Below are positions 25,765 through 35,824 of a DNA stretch of 64,000 nucleotides, piece by piece. Made by a program: the position numbers and the translations under genes. This stretch comes from DAIQRJ01 sp963708795 (lineage in GTDB: Bacteria; Actinomycetota; Actinomycetes; Propionibacteriales; DAIQRJ01). The stretch is from assembly GCA_963708795.1 (NCBI GenBank), contig CAVPUH010000006.1:744001-808000 (forward strand), read 5' to 3'. The notes beneath the pieces were generated by a model, which ran no database searches, was not told the DNA's origin, and saw only the letters and a program-made list of their open reading frames with translations. Numbering within the stretch: position 1 is the first letter of the stretch; the number at the start of each line of letters is the position of its first letter.

Positions 25765-27969
25765 CTAACCTACTTCGACCAGACCGTAGCTTTTGTGCCA
25801 GCGGGTGCGCATGTGGCGCAAAGCCGTGTCGATTTCCGCCTGGGCGATTTCTGCGTTTGGACCCGCTAAAACCGCGGCGGCCTCGCGCTTCGCGGCCTCC
25901 AGCAACTGCCGGTCGCGGATCAGATTGGCCACTTGAAAACTGGGCATGCCGGCTTGACGGGTGCCGAAAAATTCTCCTGGGCCGCGGAGCTCCAGGTCGA
26001 GTTCTGCGATCTGAAATCCGTCGTTTGTGCGAACCATGGCATCGAGGCGGCGTTCGCCATCTTCGGAAATCTTGCCGCCAGTCATCAGCACGCAGTAAGA
26101 CTTGGCCGCGCCGCGGCCAATGCGGCCGCGCAGTTGATGCAGTTGGGCCAGGCCGAAGCGCTCCGCATGTTCAATCACCATCATCGTCGCGTTAGCCACA
26201 TCCACGCCAACTTCAATTACTGTCGTCGCAACCAGAATATCCAACTCGCCCTTTTGAAATAGCCGCATGACCTGCTCTTTCAAGCCGGGATCCATGCGCC
26301 CGTGCAGCACCGCAACCCGCAAGTCAGGAAAGATGCGCTTGCTCAGCTCTTTGTACATCTTCATGGCCGCTTTCAATTCAGTCTCTTCGTTTTCTTCGAT
26401 CACCGGATACACGACGTAGACCTGGTGTCCCGCAGCCACCTGTTTGCGCACGAAATCCCAGACCTCAGGGGATCGCTCATCCGATACGCAGCGCGTGAGG
26501 ATGGGAGTTCTGCCGGGTGGCATCTCGTCGATCACGCTTACGTCGAGGTCGCCGTAGAGTGTGAGAGCGAGCGTGCGCGGGATCGGAGTTGCGGTCATGA
26601 CCAGGACATCCGGTTCCGCAGAGGCTGCCGGGCTTGGCTCGGCCTTAACCGTCGAGTCGCCCGTCCGCACACGGTCATCGCTTGATTTTTTCATTAGCTT
26701 GAAGCGCTGCAGCACTCCAAAGCGATGCTGCTCGTCGACGATGACCATCCCGAGTTTGGCGAACTCGACTTTTTGCTCGATCAGAGCATGCGTTCCAATG
26801 ACCAGCTGCGCATTGCCTTGCGAAATGTGGCGGCGGACTTCGCGCTTACGGTCGTCTTCCATCGAGCCGGTGAGGAGTACGATCCGGTACCCGGCGCTTT
26901 CGAGAATGCGGCGCGCAGAAAAGTAATGCTGCTGCGCGAGGATTTCCGTGGGCGCCATCAGCGCTACCTGGTAGCCGTTTTCCATGGCGATAATGGCGGC
27001 TTCGAAGGCCACGATCGTCTTGCCCGAGCCCACGTCCCCCTGCAACAAACGGCGCATCGGGGACGGTTTTTCCATGTCGGAAGCGATCTCCTTCAACACC
27101 CGTTTCTGTGCGCCTGTGGGATGAAAGGGAAGAATCTTTTTGATGGCGGCGCGGGCGCGATCGTCCAACTTGAATGCGATGCCGGTTTGAGCCTTCTGTT
27201 CGCGACGCTTCAGCTCGAGACCAAGCTCCACAAAAAACAGCTCTTCGAAGATGAGCCGAACGTGAGCCGGCGTGCGGGAAGATTGCAGGTCTTGGATACT
27301 TTCGCCGGCCTCGGGCCAGTGAACCTTTTGCAGCGCTTCCCGAGGCGAAATCAAGCTCAGATGACGGCGCACCACTTCCGGGATAGGATCGGGCAAATCC
27401 GGTGTGAGGTTTTCCAGTGCGGTATGGATGATGCGACGAAACCAGCGAGCGGTAAGCCGTCCCTGTCCGGCCGATTCGTAAATGGGTACGATGCGACCAA
27501 TTTCGAGCGATGCCGCCAGCTTCTGCTCGGCCGTGTCGGCGCTGCCATCGTCGGTAGCCTCCCCGATGATCTCGAATTGCGGCTGGGTGAGTTGCAGTTC
27601 GCCGCCCCGGTAATCCTGTTCGACTTTGCCGTATAGCGCCACGATCTGTCCGGGCTTGAACCTGTCGCGAAGATAAGCCGCATTGAACCAGATACACTTC
27701 AGCCGCGTCCTACCTTGCCCCGCCGTCATCTGAAAGATGGGCATGCGGCGGGTACGGAAAAGACCCGAGGTGCGAACTTCAGCAATCACGGTTGCCATTT
27801 CGCCCGCCCGCAGCTCCGCAATGCCCCTGGGGTTGAGCCGGTCCTCATAGCGAAATGGAAGGTAATGCAGCAGGTCGTCGACGGTCTGAATGCCCTTCGC
27901 GTCCAGCAGTTCGGCCAGACGGGGGCCAATTCCCTTGACATATTTAACGGAGGTGCCCGGTTCCAGCAT
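25765..27969 (-). CDS. recG: ATP-dependent DNA helicase RecG
   Basis: A 734-residue superfamily 2 helicase that remodels stalled replication forks. An N-terminal wedge/OB region opens with VKYVKGIGPRLAELL and contains RTRLKCIWFN. The motor follows: motif I GDVGSGKT, motif Ia MAPTEILAQQHY, motif II DEQH, motif III TATPIPRTLAL, then the C-terminal HGRMDPGLKEQVM, ATTVIEVGVDVANA and QLRGRIGRG. Length is normal and every motor motif is intact. ATG 27969 is the start. It is divergent from the small membrane protein gene at 28059. Confidence 0.96.
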   Translation of the reverse strand: MLEPGTSVKYVKGIGPRLAELLDAKGIQTVDDLLHYLPFRYEDRLNPRGIAELRAGEMATVIAEVRTSGLFRTRRMPIFQMTAGQGRTRLKCIWFNAAYLRDRFKPGQIVALYGKVEQDYRGGELQLTQPQFEIIGEATDDGSADTAEQKLAASLEIGRIVPIYESAGQGRLTARWFRRIIHTALENLTPDLPDPIPEVVRRHLSLISPREALQKVHWPEAGESIQDLQSSRTPAHVRLIFEELFFVELGLELKRREQKAQTGIAFKLDDRARAAIKKILPFHPTGAQKRVLKEIASDMEKPSPMRRLLQGDVGSGKTIVAFEAAIIAMENGYQVALMAPTEILAQQHYFSARRILESAGYRIVLLTGSMEDDRKREVRRHISQGNAQLVIGTHALIEQKVEFAKLGMVIVDEQHRFGVLQRFKLMKKSSDDRVRTGDSTVKAEPSPAASAEPDVLVMTATPIPRTLALTLYGDLDVSVIDEMPPGRTPILTRCVSDERSPEVWDFVRKQVAAGHQVYVVYPVIEENEETELKAAMKMYKELSKRIFPDLRVAVLHGRMDPGLKEQVMRLFQKGELDILVATTVIEVGVDVANATMMVIEHAERFGLAQLHQLRGRIGRGAAKSYCVLMTGGKISEDGERRLDAMVRTNDGFQIAELDLELRGPGEFFGTRQAGMPSFQVANLIRDRQLLEAAKREAAAVLAGPNAEIAQAEIDTALRHMRTRWHKSYGLVEVG

Positions 27970-28058
27970 CTCAAGGGATGTTAGCAGGAGGCTGCGTGAG
28001 TGCTATAGTCCGCGAAACGTTTCGGCCTTAGATAGCGTCTTAGAACCGGGCTTAGATA

Positions 28059-28280
28059 ATGTCCAACGGAGTAACCAACTTCGTCCACGCCTTAGCGGCG
28101 GTCCTCGCCGGAAACGTGGTCTATTTCTTACTGGCGAAACATTTGCCGCTGGCGGCTCGCCACGATCCCTTCCGCATGGATCTGGGCATGGTTGTGGATT
28201 TCTCGATCTGCCTGCTGGTGTTCGGATTAATTAAAAGTCTAGCTGGTCGGAATCGCGGTTCTGACCAATCCGAGGACTAA
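28059..28280 (+). CDS. Small two-helix membrane protein
   Basis: A 73-residue protein starting at ATG 28059. It has two hydrophobic segments, VHALAAVLAGNVVYFLLA and VVDFSICLLVFGLIKSLA, and a short charged tail. No family name is recognised. A TATAGT-like -10 element occurs near 28000 in the divergent interval with recG. The compact, in-frame, well-composed product makes it a likely real gene. Confidence 0.6.
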   Translation: MSNGVTNFVHALAAVLAGNVVYFLLAKHLPLAARHDPFRMDLGMVVDFSICLLVFGLIKSLAGRNRGSDQSED

Positions 28281-28448
28281 AACCGTCCCTCTTCTAAACC
28301 ACTTCATATTCTGTTACTTACGAGTGTCCTCACGCCTCGCCTTGCCACCCTCTTTGTGGACAAAGGTATCTGAGACTTTCACTCACGCGCGGTTACTTTC
28401 GGAACCTCCGTAACTGCCGATGCAGAAGCTAGAATTTGCCCAGCACCC

Positions 28449-29934
28449 ATGCAGAAGATCTCGATCCTTTACGACGCGAGCCAGGCTGTCCTGTCTACAT
28501 TTGATCTGGATGAAGTCCTGCAGCAAATCCTGACTATCGCACGCGATTATTTCCATTTGCAGAACGTCGCCATCCTTTTGCGAGATAAAGACGAACTTTA
28601 CGTGCGCTGCCAGGTTGGCTGGGACGCCGGGCACGACAAAGTCCGGCTCCCGATTGGAACCGGCATTACCGGTGCGGCGGCTCACCAGAAACGCCCTATC
28701 TACGCCTCCGACGTTGCCAAAGACGCACGCTACATCTTGTCCGCAAAAAACACACGCTCGGAGCTGGCCGTCCCGCTCATGGTGCGCGACCACGTGGTCG
28801 GCGTGCTGGACTGCCAGAGCGAAAACCTTTACCACTTCGATTCCGAGACTATCGACCTGCTGACCTTGTTTTCCACCCAGGCGTCCATGGCCCTGCAGAA
28901 TGCCCGCCTGTACTCGCTGGAGCGGCGTCGCGCTTCTCAACTGGAAGCCATCAATGCCATCGCGCAGCAGATGACAGCGGTGCTGGACTTGAAAGAGTTG
29001 CTTTCCAAGGTGTGTTTACTCATTCAGCAGGCCTTTCAAGTTTGCCACGTTTCGGTATTGTTGAAGGATGAAGACGATCTGGTGTTGCGGGCACAGCCAC
29101 GGAAAGCTGACGGAGCGCACTCCACAGGATGGGCTGCCGGCTGGAGAAGGGCTCTGGCAACGCGCCTTGGCGGCGGGAAAGACCCTCATCGAAAATGACA
29201 TAAGGATGGTTTCAGACGTTGCTCTACACGTCGAGACCGGATCGAGCATGTGTATTCCACTGGTCTCGTTCGGACAAACCCTCGGTGTCCTTGTGCTCGA
29301 CAAAGAAGACACCGGCGCCTTCAACCCCAACGACACTCAGCCCCTGGAGTCGGTGGCAGACATTTGTGCTACCGCCATCCAGAACGCTCATTACGTCGAG
29401 CGCGTAAAGCAGTTGGCGTATCTGGATGGCCTGACCGGGATTTTCAATCGCCGGTTTTTCGAATTGCGAATTATGGAAGAAATCGATCGTGCCCGGCGCT
29501 ACGGCACAGGGATGGCCGTACTCATGGTCGACATCGATCAATTCAAGCGCTTGAACGATGAATTCGGGCACTTGCTCGGAGACGAAGTACTGCGCCAGGT
29601 GTCTTCAATCTTTCATCAACAACTGCGGAAGGTCGACGTTCTGTGCCGCTATGGAGGAGAAGAATTCGCCATTCTGCTCTCTCAAACCAATGCGGTGCAT
29701 GCCTTGGGAGTCGCTGAGAAATTGCGCAAGACAGTGGAAGCCTGGCAGTTCCCCGGCGTTCCCCGCCCGGTTACCATCAGTGCGGGAACCGCGAACTATT
29801 CCGAACACGGTAGCACGCGCGATGAGTTGGTGAAAGCCGCCGACGCGGGATTGTATGCCGCTAAACAGGCGGGCCGCAATCGGGTTTGCCTTGCTCCGGT
29901 CCCGCGCGGCTTGGCTCAGGGCTCGGGCCAGTAA
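28449..29934 (+). CDS. GAF-GAF-GGDEF diguanylate cyclase, frameshifted
   Basis: From ATG 28449 the first frame encodes a GAF domain (about 1-160: LPIGTGITGAAAHQKRPIY, VPLMVRDHVVGVLDCQS) and the start of a second GAF. It breaks at about 29095-29105 after DEDDLVLRAQ. The second GAF and a GGDEF domain continue in the next frame to 29934 (HGKLTERTPQDG, GLWQRALAAGKTLIEND, then CRYGGEEFAILL). The active-site GGEEF is intact, and an RxxD inhibitory site (RKVD) lies exactly five residues before it. Joined, the protein would be about 495 residues and would make cyclic di-GMP. The break looks like a single-base indel in an otherwise well-kept gene. Confidence 0.82.
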
Positions 29935-29984
29935 GAAAAATGCGCAGGATCAACCACGTCGGATAGAAGTCTCCCCGCCCTGCA

Positions 29985-31115
29985 TCAGAATGGACCGATC
30001 GACCCCTCGAATTCGTCCCTCAGTTCTCTCTCGATCTCCCGCTGGTGGTCCCGCCATTCTCGTTGCACATCGCGCATTTGTCGCGTGAGCTCTTGGCTGC
30101 GTTTTCGGGCTTCCCGGGTTTGGCGTTCAATTTCCGGCTTGACCGACTCCAGGTCCCGATTGATGGCCTCTTCCATCTCCGGCTTGAGATGGGCCATTTC
30201 CGATTGGAGTTTGCTCAGTTCCTCACGGGTCTTAGCATCGATCTCCGGAACTTCCACGTCCCAGCTCTGGCGGAAAATGTCCGATTGCTTGCGTTCCGGC
30301 AAGCTGATGGTGATGGTTTGTTCCTTCTTGTCACGAATCACGCTGACGCTGGCAGTATTGTCCTTGCGCGAGCGCAAAGCGTGACTGAAGTCGCCGCTGT
30401 CACGAATTGGTTCACCATTGATCTTGACGATCACGTCCCCGGCGTGAAAACCGGCCTTGTCCGCGCTGCTGCCCTTCTCGACCGAACGTACCAGAACTCC
30501 CTGGCCATTCTTAGACCCGAAGAACTCTCCCAGTTGCGGCGTAAGGTTCTCCACCATCAAACCACTGCGCGCGGACGAGTGCACTACCACGATAGAGACC
30601 GGCAGATCCATGTCGGGAAGGACCGGCATCGTGGGCATCGTCGGCATGGTGAACTTGAAATCCTTGCCGTCAGGACCAAAGTGATACGCGTAGTTCTTCT
30701 TGCGATCGCCCAGTTCCACCTTGATCGTCATCGGCTGTCCCGAACGGCTGAGGCCCAGAGTCACGGTTCGTCCCGGCGGGGTTTCACGGATCATTCGGCG
30801 AAGCTGTTCGACACTCTGCACGTCGCTGCCATTCAAAGTCAGAATCACGTCCTGCTCTTTGAGCCCAGCCTTGCCCGCCGGAGCATCCTGATCCACCATG
30901 GTCACTTCCACGCCGCGCTCGTCTTTCAAGTGAAGCGTCGCCAGACGGTCGGGAGTGATGTCGCGCGTGTCCACGCCAAGATAGGATCCGCTGCCCCAAT
31001 CCTCGCTGGAAAAGCCATAAGCTTCGTTGCTATCGAAAGTCAACTGATCGGCCGCGTATGTGGCCATTGCCATCGCCGGCACCATAATCAGTGTCATCAG
31101 GATTGAGCGTCGCAT
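29985..31115 (-). CDS. Exported double-PDZ protein with charged coiled-coil tail
   Basis: A 376-residue protein starting at ATG 31115 behind GGGAGG. A signal peptide (MRRSILMTLIMVPAMAMATYAA) is followed by PDZ domain 1 (about 43-115: YLGVDTRDITPDRL, DAPAGKAGLKEQDVILTLNG) and PDZ domain 2 (about 170-255: GVLVRSVEKGSSADKAGFHAGDVIVKING). The tail (about 280-376) is rich in E, R, K and Q and forms a probable coiled coil. No protease domain is present, so it is likely a periplasmic scaffold or substrate-recognition factor. It is the last gene of a leftward cluster: ECF sigma factor, anti-sigma protein, DUF4097-like protein, this gene. Confidence 0.85.
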   Translation of the reverse strand: MRRSILMTLIMVPAMAMATYAADQLTFDSNEAYGFSSEDWGSGSYLGVDTRDITPDRLATLHLKDERGVEVTMVDQDAPAGKAGLKEQDVILTLNGSDVQSVEQLRRMIRETPPGRTVTLGLSRSGQPMTIKVELGDRKKNYAYHFGPDGKDFKFTMPTMPTMPVLPDMDLPVSIVVVHSSARSGLMVENLTPQLGEFFGSKNGQGVLVRSVEKGSSADKAGFHAGDVIVKINGEPIRDSGDFSHALRSRKDNTASVSVIRDKKEQTITISLPERKQSDIFRQSWDVEVPEIDAKTREELSKLQSEMAHLKPEMEEAINRDLESVKPEIERQTREARKRSQELTRQMRDVQREWRDHQREIERELRDEFEGSIGPF

Positions 31116-31139
31116 GTTCCCTCCCCACTCCGTAAACCG

Positions 31140-32334
31140 CTATTGGCTAGCCCTGCGGAAACAGATGTCGCCAGTAGTCGTTCGCACCTTAAGCACTGGA
31201 CCGCCGCCATTCAGATTTCCCTTCCGCCGTGACCGTCTTCGGGCCGTAGTCGCCACCCTCCGAGGTCACCCGGATATCCGGAAAATCCGAACGAATATTG
31301 TGGCCATTCGCAACTTCAATCGAGGCGCGAACGCTGATGTTTATATTGGGCCCCAGATAAACCGTGATGTCGCCCGCAGCAGTCTCCAGTTCGGAATCGC
31401 TGTGTTCGCCATTCGACGCGACGAACTTCGCCACGATGGCCCCCGCGCTCGGTTTCCGCTCGCGCCGATGGCACCCCGTTCAACATCGATGCTCCCACCG
31501 CCAGTCTCCGCGTGCACCGCCCCTTTCGCCGAATTCAGACGGATGCTGCCGCCGCCGGTTTCCATTTCGGCTGCCCCGCCAATATCCCCCAGATCGATGC
31601 TGCCCCCACCCGTACTCGCCTTAACTTTCCCCGCGCAGCGTTCCACGTGGATGCTGCCGCCCCCGGTCTCAAGCACCGCGCCTTGCGAGCCGGAAATGAT
31701 GGTCACGCTGCCGCCTCCGCTCTCAGCTTCGATCTTGCCCTTCGCCGCATTCACCTTAATGTACCCGCCGCCGGTGTGCAGGCTGACATCGGAAGCTACA
31801 TTGCCTACATCAATGCTGCCGCCACCGGTTTCGGCGCTGACCGTACCGCCAATGTCATCGACGTGAATGCTGCCGCCCCCACTCTCTGCCTCAACCCGCC
31901 CGCTAATCCCGGTCGCCGCGACGTTGCCGCCTTCGGTCTCGATTTTGACTTCACCCATCTCGCGCGGAACATTGACCACGAAGTCCCCGGAAAACTTGCG
32001 CGGCTTGCCCGCCTTGCCAATCCCCCACAATCCACGCCGTGTCTCCGTGCACGTACGCGCTGATCTTGTAGTTATCAAATTCACGCCGCGCTTTGTCTTC
32101 CGATCCGCTGTACGAATGAGTGCGAATGACGTAGTTGATGCCCGGTTGCGCACCGCCTTCCACCCGCACCGAGCCCACATCGATCTTGATTTTGAGGTTC
32201 TTGACCATGGCAAGAGATCCCGTGATCTCCTGCGTCCAGTTCCCGCCGTCACCGTAGACGCGGGTTTGTTGCGCGCTGGCCAGCGGCAGGATCAGCAACA
32301 TCACCGCGACGAATTTAGAGAACTGCTTCAACAT
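31140..32334 (-). CDS. Secreted DUF4097-like protein with GGGSI beta repeats, frameshifted
   Basis: The natural start is ATG 32334 with a signal peptide (MLKQFSKFVAVMLLILPLASA). The coding frame changes at about 32035, again near 31440 and again near 31205. Joined, it gives about 395 residues ending in VLKVRTTTGDICFRRASQ. The central part is a run of about ten strands of the pattern E-(T/S)-GGG-S-I-x-(V/L), alternating with short hydrophobic segments, a parallel beta-helix-like layout seen in DUF4097/putative adhesin proteins. It lies between the anti-sigma gene and the PDZ gene, with gaps of 52 and 24 bases. Three indels in one gene suggest sequence errors rather than decay, since sequence between breaks is clean. 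Confidence 0.75.
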
Positions 32335-32386
32335 GCACCTTCCATTCTCGTTCCTGCATCTACCCGCCTGCGCACTTCGCCCAGCC

Positions 32387-33325
32387 TCAATCAAACTCCG
32401 GCATCTGCGCCAGCATCGTACGCGCCTGCGACCGGATGTATTGGTTCTGATCGTTCTGCGCCAGCTTTTGCAGCACCGACCGCACGCTGCCGTCCGCCCG
32501 CACCGGTTCCAGCAGATGCAGAGCTTCGGTGCGAGCCCCGGGATTCGAATCCTGCACCAAAGCCTCCAGCAGCGCATCCCGCACTCGCGCATCGCTCTTC
32601 ACGTACGGACCCAGGCCATCCAGCGCCTTCAGCCGCACTCCCGGATTCGAGTCATAGCGCAGCGCATACATCAGCGCCTCGCGAACGTGCATGTTATTCG
32701 GTTCCTGGGTCAGCAGATCCACCGAATCCATTCGCACCCCGGAGTTGTAGTTGTTGCGCGCTGCGAAAAGCAGCAGTTGCTGGATACGCTGATCGTTCAG
32801 CGAGCCTTGCGCTTCCTGCGTCGAAACCGTGTCGTATTTAATGCTGATGTGGTTCGATCCCGGATCCTGCGAGATGGACTGAATGCCGGTAATAGAGGAT
32901 TCCGCGGGTGCGCCCGCGGCGCCGGAGGCAATCGAAACCGCCCCGCCATTGCCCCTTACGACCTTGTACGTGGTGCCAATCCCGCCGGCAAAGCCAACCA
33001 TGAAGATCGCCGCAGCCAGAGCGGGAGCAAAACGAATCTGACGAAACCAGACCGCGGGCTCGAAGATAAGCCGATGCCAGAGCCCGCCCTGTTGCGCGGT
33101 CTCAAGCCCTTCCTGCAGCCGCATGCGAGAAGCAGCAACCAGGTTGGGCGATGGCTCTTCCAGCGGCAACTCGGAGAGCATGGCGTGGAATTTGCGCGTC
33201 GTCTTGAGCTCGGCTGTGCAGTCCGCACAGCGTGCCAGATGTTGCTCCAGTTCGTAACGTGCGTCATCGGCCAGTTCGTTGTAGACATACAGCAGAACGT
33301 TTTCTTTAACCCACGCGCATTTCAT
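32387..33325 (-). CDS. Zinc-finger anti-sigma factor with HEAT-like repeats
   Basis: ATG 33325 with a strong GAGGGGGTG ribosome binding site gives 312 residues. Residues 29-36 hold the HC2 zinc-finger signature His29-x3-Cys33-x2-Cys36 (EQHLARCADC) typical of anti-sigma domains. A membrane helix (FAPALAAAIFMVGFAGGIG) follows near residue 100. The outer part has three or more HEAT-like helical repeats (REALMYALRYDSNPGVRLKA, RDALLEALVQDSNPGARTEA, RSVLQKLAQNDQNQYIRSQA). It would hold the ECF sigma factor encoded 106 bases upstream until an envelope signal is sensed by the HEAT part. The fusion of zinc-finger and HEAT repeats is recurrent in Acidobacteriota. Confidence 0.85.
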   Translation of the reverse strand: MKCAWVKENVLLYVYNELADDARYELEQHLARCADCTAELKTTRKFHAMLSELPLEEPSPNLVAASRMRLQEGLETAQQGGLWHRLIFEPAVWFRQIRFAPALAAAIFMVGFAGGIGTTYKVVRGNGGAVSIASGAAGAPAESSITGIQSISQDPGSNHISIKYDTVSTQEAQGSLNDQRIQQLLLFAARNNYNSGVRMDSVDLLTQEPNNMHVREALMYALRYDSNPGVRLKALDGLGPYVKSDARVRDALLEALVQDSNPGARTEALHLLEPVRADGSVRSVLQKLAQNDQNQYIRSQARTMLAQMPEFD

Positions 33326-33431
33326 AAGTGCACCCCCTCGGGGGAAGTTTCTTGCTTGTGTCCCGGGTCTTTGACCCGACACCGACCGAGCTTCGCTCGA
33401 CCGCTCGGGCGACACGCCCGCGCCTATACCT

Positions 33432-34028
33432 TCATCTCATATCCGCCAATGCGCCCCGCAATTTCTGCGTCGCGCGAAACAATGTGTTCTTGGCGGTTTC
33501 TTCGGTCGTATTCAGCACTTCACCCACCGTCCGCAACTTCAGCCCATGATAATGCTTCAACTCAAAAACCATGCGCTCCCGGGGCGTCAACTTCTCCAGA
33601 GCATGGCCAATGCGCTTGCCCAACTCACGGCGCATCAGGTCGCGCTCGGGGTTCGCGCCGGATCGAGCGTCCGCAACCTGATCGAGTACATCGTACTGCT
33701 CCCCGGAGGCGTCGGTGGCAACTGGCGCATCCTCTTTGCGCACCTGCCGCTTGCGCAAATGATCCAGGCAAAGATTGGTCACGATGCGATAAATCCAGGT
33801 GTAAAACGAGCACTCAAAGCGAAAATTGCCGATGCTCTTGTACGCCTTCAGAAAAGCTTCCTGGTAAACATCCTGGGCTTCGTGTTCCGAGCCGGTAAGA
33901 TGCAGAGCCAGCCGGAGCACCGCCTGGTCATAGTTCCGCACCAGGTCCTCGAAGGCCGCGCGATTGCCGCGCTGCGCTTCGCGAACCAGTAAGGTGTCAT
34001 CGATACGCCCTGAAGCCTGCCCAGTCAT
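33432..34028 (-). CDS. ECF-family RNA polymerase sigma factor
   Basis: Family similarity starts at MTGQASGRIDDTLLVREAQRG, so ATG 34028 is taken as the start (198 residues), although the frame is open further upstream. Region 2 is DVYQEAFLKAYKSIGNFRFE with WIYRIVTNLCLDHLRKR. Region 4 is LEKLTPRERMVFELKHYHGL and VGEVLNTTEETAKNTLFRA, a helix-turn-helix for the -35 element. It heads an apparent operon with its anti-sigma factor, a DUF4097-like secreted protein and a PDZ protein, and most likely controls that operon. Confidence 0.92.
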   Translation of the reverse strand: MTGQASGRIDDTLLVREAQRGNRAAFEDLVRNYDQAVLRLALHLTGSEHEAQDVYQEAFLKAYKSIGNFRFECSFYTWIYRIVTNLCLDHLRKRQVRKEDAPVATDASGEQYDVLDQVADARSGANPERDLMRRELGKRIGHALEKLTPRERMVFELKHYHGLKLRTVGEVLNTTEETAKNTLFRATQKLRGALADMR

Positions 34029-34346
34029 ATGGCCCCGAAATCGGGGGTCCTGGATTCCGCCTGCTTCGTCCCGTCTCACCACCGGATGCGGACACTCGCC
34101 AACTGCAAATGGTACAGCCCATGCATCGGCCGGCATATTTTCTTTGTCCTCGAATGCACCGGGACGCCATTGCCGTTCTTCCCAGTCGCATAGCTATGGA
34201 CGGGCGAAGAACTCAACCGTAAGCAGGAATTATAGGAGTGTGGGGAGATTTTTACCGGCAAAGAATTGACGCAACAGCATAGAAGCACAATGGTTTGTGG
34301 TTGAAACCCGCGGCTGGTGACGATAGTGCTGCGGTCGCGGGATGGC

Positions 34347-34373
34347 GCCGGGCGGCGCTGCCGGCCGCCCGGC
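34347..34373 (-). terminator. Strong hairpin just after rplI
   Basis: A perfect 10-bp stem, GCCGGGCGGC and its reverse complement around a 7-base loop, begins seven bases beyond the rplI stop. There is no clear T-tract, so it may act as a Rho-assisted terminator or mRNA 3'-end stabiliser. Confidence 0.5.
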
Positions 34374-34379
34374 ACGCGC

Positions 34380-34832
34380 TTACTCCGCCGCTTCCTTCTC
34401 GATCACCACCTTCAGGTGCGCGGTCACGTCCTTGTGCAGCTTGATGGGAATCGTGAACTCGCCCAACGTCTTCAGCGGCTCGTGCAGCTGAATCTTGCGG
34501 CGATCCACGTTGAATCCCTTTTTCTCCAACGCGTCCGCGATGTCACTGGACGTGACAGATCCGAATAGCTGATCGTGTTCTCCCGTGCGCCGCTGGAATG
34601 AAACCGACACGCCGTCGAACTGCTTGGCCAGTTCTTCCGCCTGCGTTTTCTCCTTGGCCGAGCGGCGCACCGAGGCCGCCTTCATCTGCTCGATGACGGC
34701 TTTGTTTCCTGTGGACGCTTCAATGGCCAGCTTGCGCGGCAGCAGGTAGTTGCGGCCATAGCCTTCGGCCACTTTCACCACGTCTCCGCGTGAGCCCAGC
34801 TTGGCGACATCTTCTTTCAGTATGACTTCCAT
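34380..34832 (-). CDS. rplI: 50S ribosomal protein bL9
   Basis: A 150-residue protein with the L9 N-terminal signature MEVILKEDVAKLGSRGDVV followed by VAEGYGRNYLLPRKLAI, a central helix and a C-terminal RNA-binding domain (QLFGSVTSSDIADALEKKG, then IKLHKDVTAHLKVVIEKE). The gene is intact, unlike its immediate upstream neighbours. It is the last gene of the cluster rpsF - rpsR - rplI. Confidence 0.96.
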   Translation of the reverse strand: MEVILKEDVAKLGSRGDVVKVAEGYGRNYLLPRKLAIEASTGNKAVIEQMKAASVRRSAKEKTQAEELAKQFDGVSVSFQRRTGEHDQLFGSVTSSDIADALEKKGFNVDRRKIQLHEPLKTLGEFTIPIKLHKDVTAHLKVVIEKEAAE

Positions 34833-34871
34833 AGATGACTCCCGTTCAGAATTCTGCCAGGATGCGCGATG

Positions 34872-35287
34872 TCACGGACAACCTGAAAAATGCGGGCAGA
34901 TCCGTCGCAAATCGCGTGCGTCTGTCTTTACGACGCGCGTCCGGCAGAACGGCAGCAGAGCGATGTTGCGCGCCTGCTTGATCGCCACCGACAAACGCCG
35001 CTGGTGCGGAGTGCACACGCCGGTCAGGCGCCGCGGCACAATCTTGCCGCTCTCCGCGACGAACTGCGCCAGCAGGCGAATGTCTTTGTAGTTGATCGCT
35101 TCGATCTTCTCGACGCAGAACTTGCAAACTTTCTTGCGCCGGAAATACTTGCGTCCGCCCCGACCGCCTTCGCGGCCTCCGCCCGGTCCACCGGGACGCG
35201 GAACGCGTGGGACGGACGCTCGCCGCGATCGGGACGGTCTCCGCCCGACAGATGATTGCTGATCGTAGGTCTAGTTTCGTCAGCCAT
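34872..35287 (-). CDS. rpsR: 30S ribosomal protein bS18, frameshifted in this sequence
   Basis: The start codon is in one frame (MADETRPTISNHLSGGDRPD from ATG 35287). The conserved S18 body lies in another: RKYFRRKKVCKFCVEKIEAI, then INYKDIRLLAQFVAESGKI, LTGVCTPHQRRLSVAIKQAR and NIALLPFCRTRVV. The break falls in the GC-rich glycine/arginine linker at about 35195-35215, where one base is out of register. The body frame ends at TGA 34872-34874, giving a tail about 15 residues longer than usual. S18 is essential, so an assembly error is more likely than a pseudogene. Confidence 0.88.
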
Positions 35288-35420
35288 GATGCTCCTTAAA
35301 ATCAGTCGTTGCTCGGTCGTTTGTCGTTAGCGTTCTCGTCAGTTCGTCTGGCCCTTGTCGTTTTTGTCTGGCCAACGACCAGACGAGCCAACGACCAAAG
35401 ACCAGCGATTGCCACGGTTG

Positions 35421-35824
35421 TTACGCTGTAGCCGCTGGCGCTTCCCCAGCACTCTCAGCCGCTGGCGCGGGCGCTGCGCGCCTTGCGCTTCGCGTCCTTG
35501 ATCGCCTTGATCTTGTCGAGGCGCTTCTGCTCTTCGTCGATGCGCACGGTGAGGAACTTGATCACCGGCTCGGTCACGCGCAGCCGCCGTTCCAGTTCGT
35601 GAATCAACCCGCCGCTGCCTTCGACGGTCAGCAGCACGTAAATCGCCGTCGTGAAAACGGCGCACCATGTAAGCCAGCCGCCGCTTGCCCATGCGTTCGA
35701 CGCTCTTCACCGTGCCGCCGGACGATGACGTCACCGCAGTCTCCAGCGTGGAAATCAGCTTGTCCTGGTCTTCTTCCGCCATGTCCGGCCGGACGATGAA
35801 CATCAGTTCGTAAGTACGATTCAT
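35421..35824 (-). CDS. rpsF: 30S ribosomal protein bS6, frameshifted in this sequence
   Basis: MNRTYELMFIVRPDMAEEDQ to RRLAYMVRRFHDG is read from ATG 35824. The frame then slips at about 35650, and the conserved second half continues in another frame (IYVLLTVEGSGGLIHELERR, VTEPVIKFLTVRIDEEQKR), which stops at 35455. A third frame from about 35470 would give an alanine/proline-rich tail ending APAATA at 35421, so a second slip near the 3' end is possible. The gene starts next to the pth stop and precedes rpsR. Confidence 0.88.

Noticed and set aside
26725..27636. 303-codon plus-strand frame opposite recG
   Set aside because: Antisense to intact helicase motifs and unlike any protein family.
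30045..31106. 353-codon plus-strand frame opposite the PDZ gene
   Set aside because: His/Arg-rich mirror composition without motifs; the minus strand encodes two clear PDZ domains.
32333..33898. 521-codon plus-strand frame opposite the anti-sigma gene
   Set aside because: Mirror of GC-rich coding sequence; the minus strand has zinc-finger, HEAT and sigma-factor motifs.
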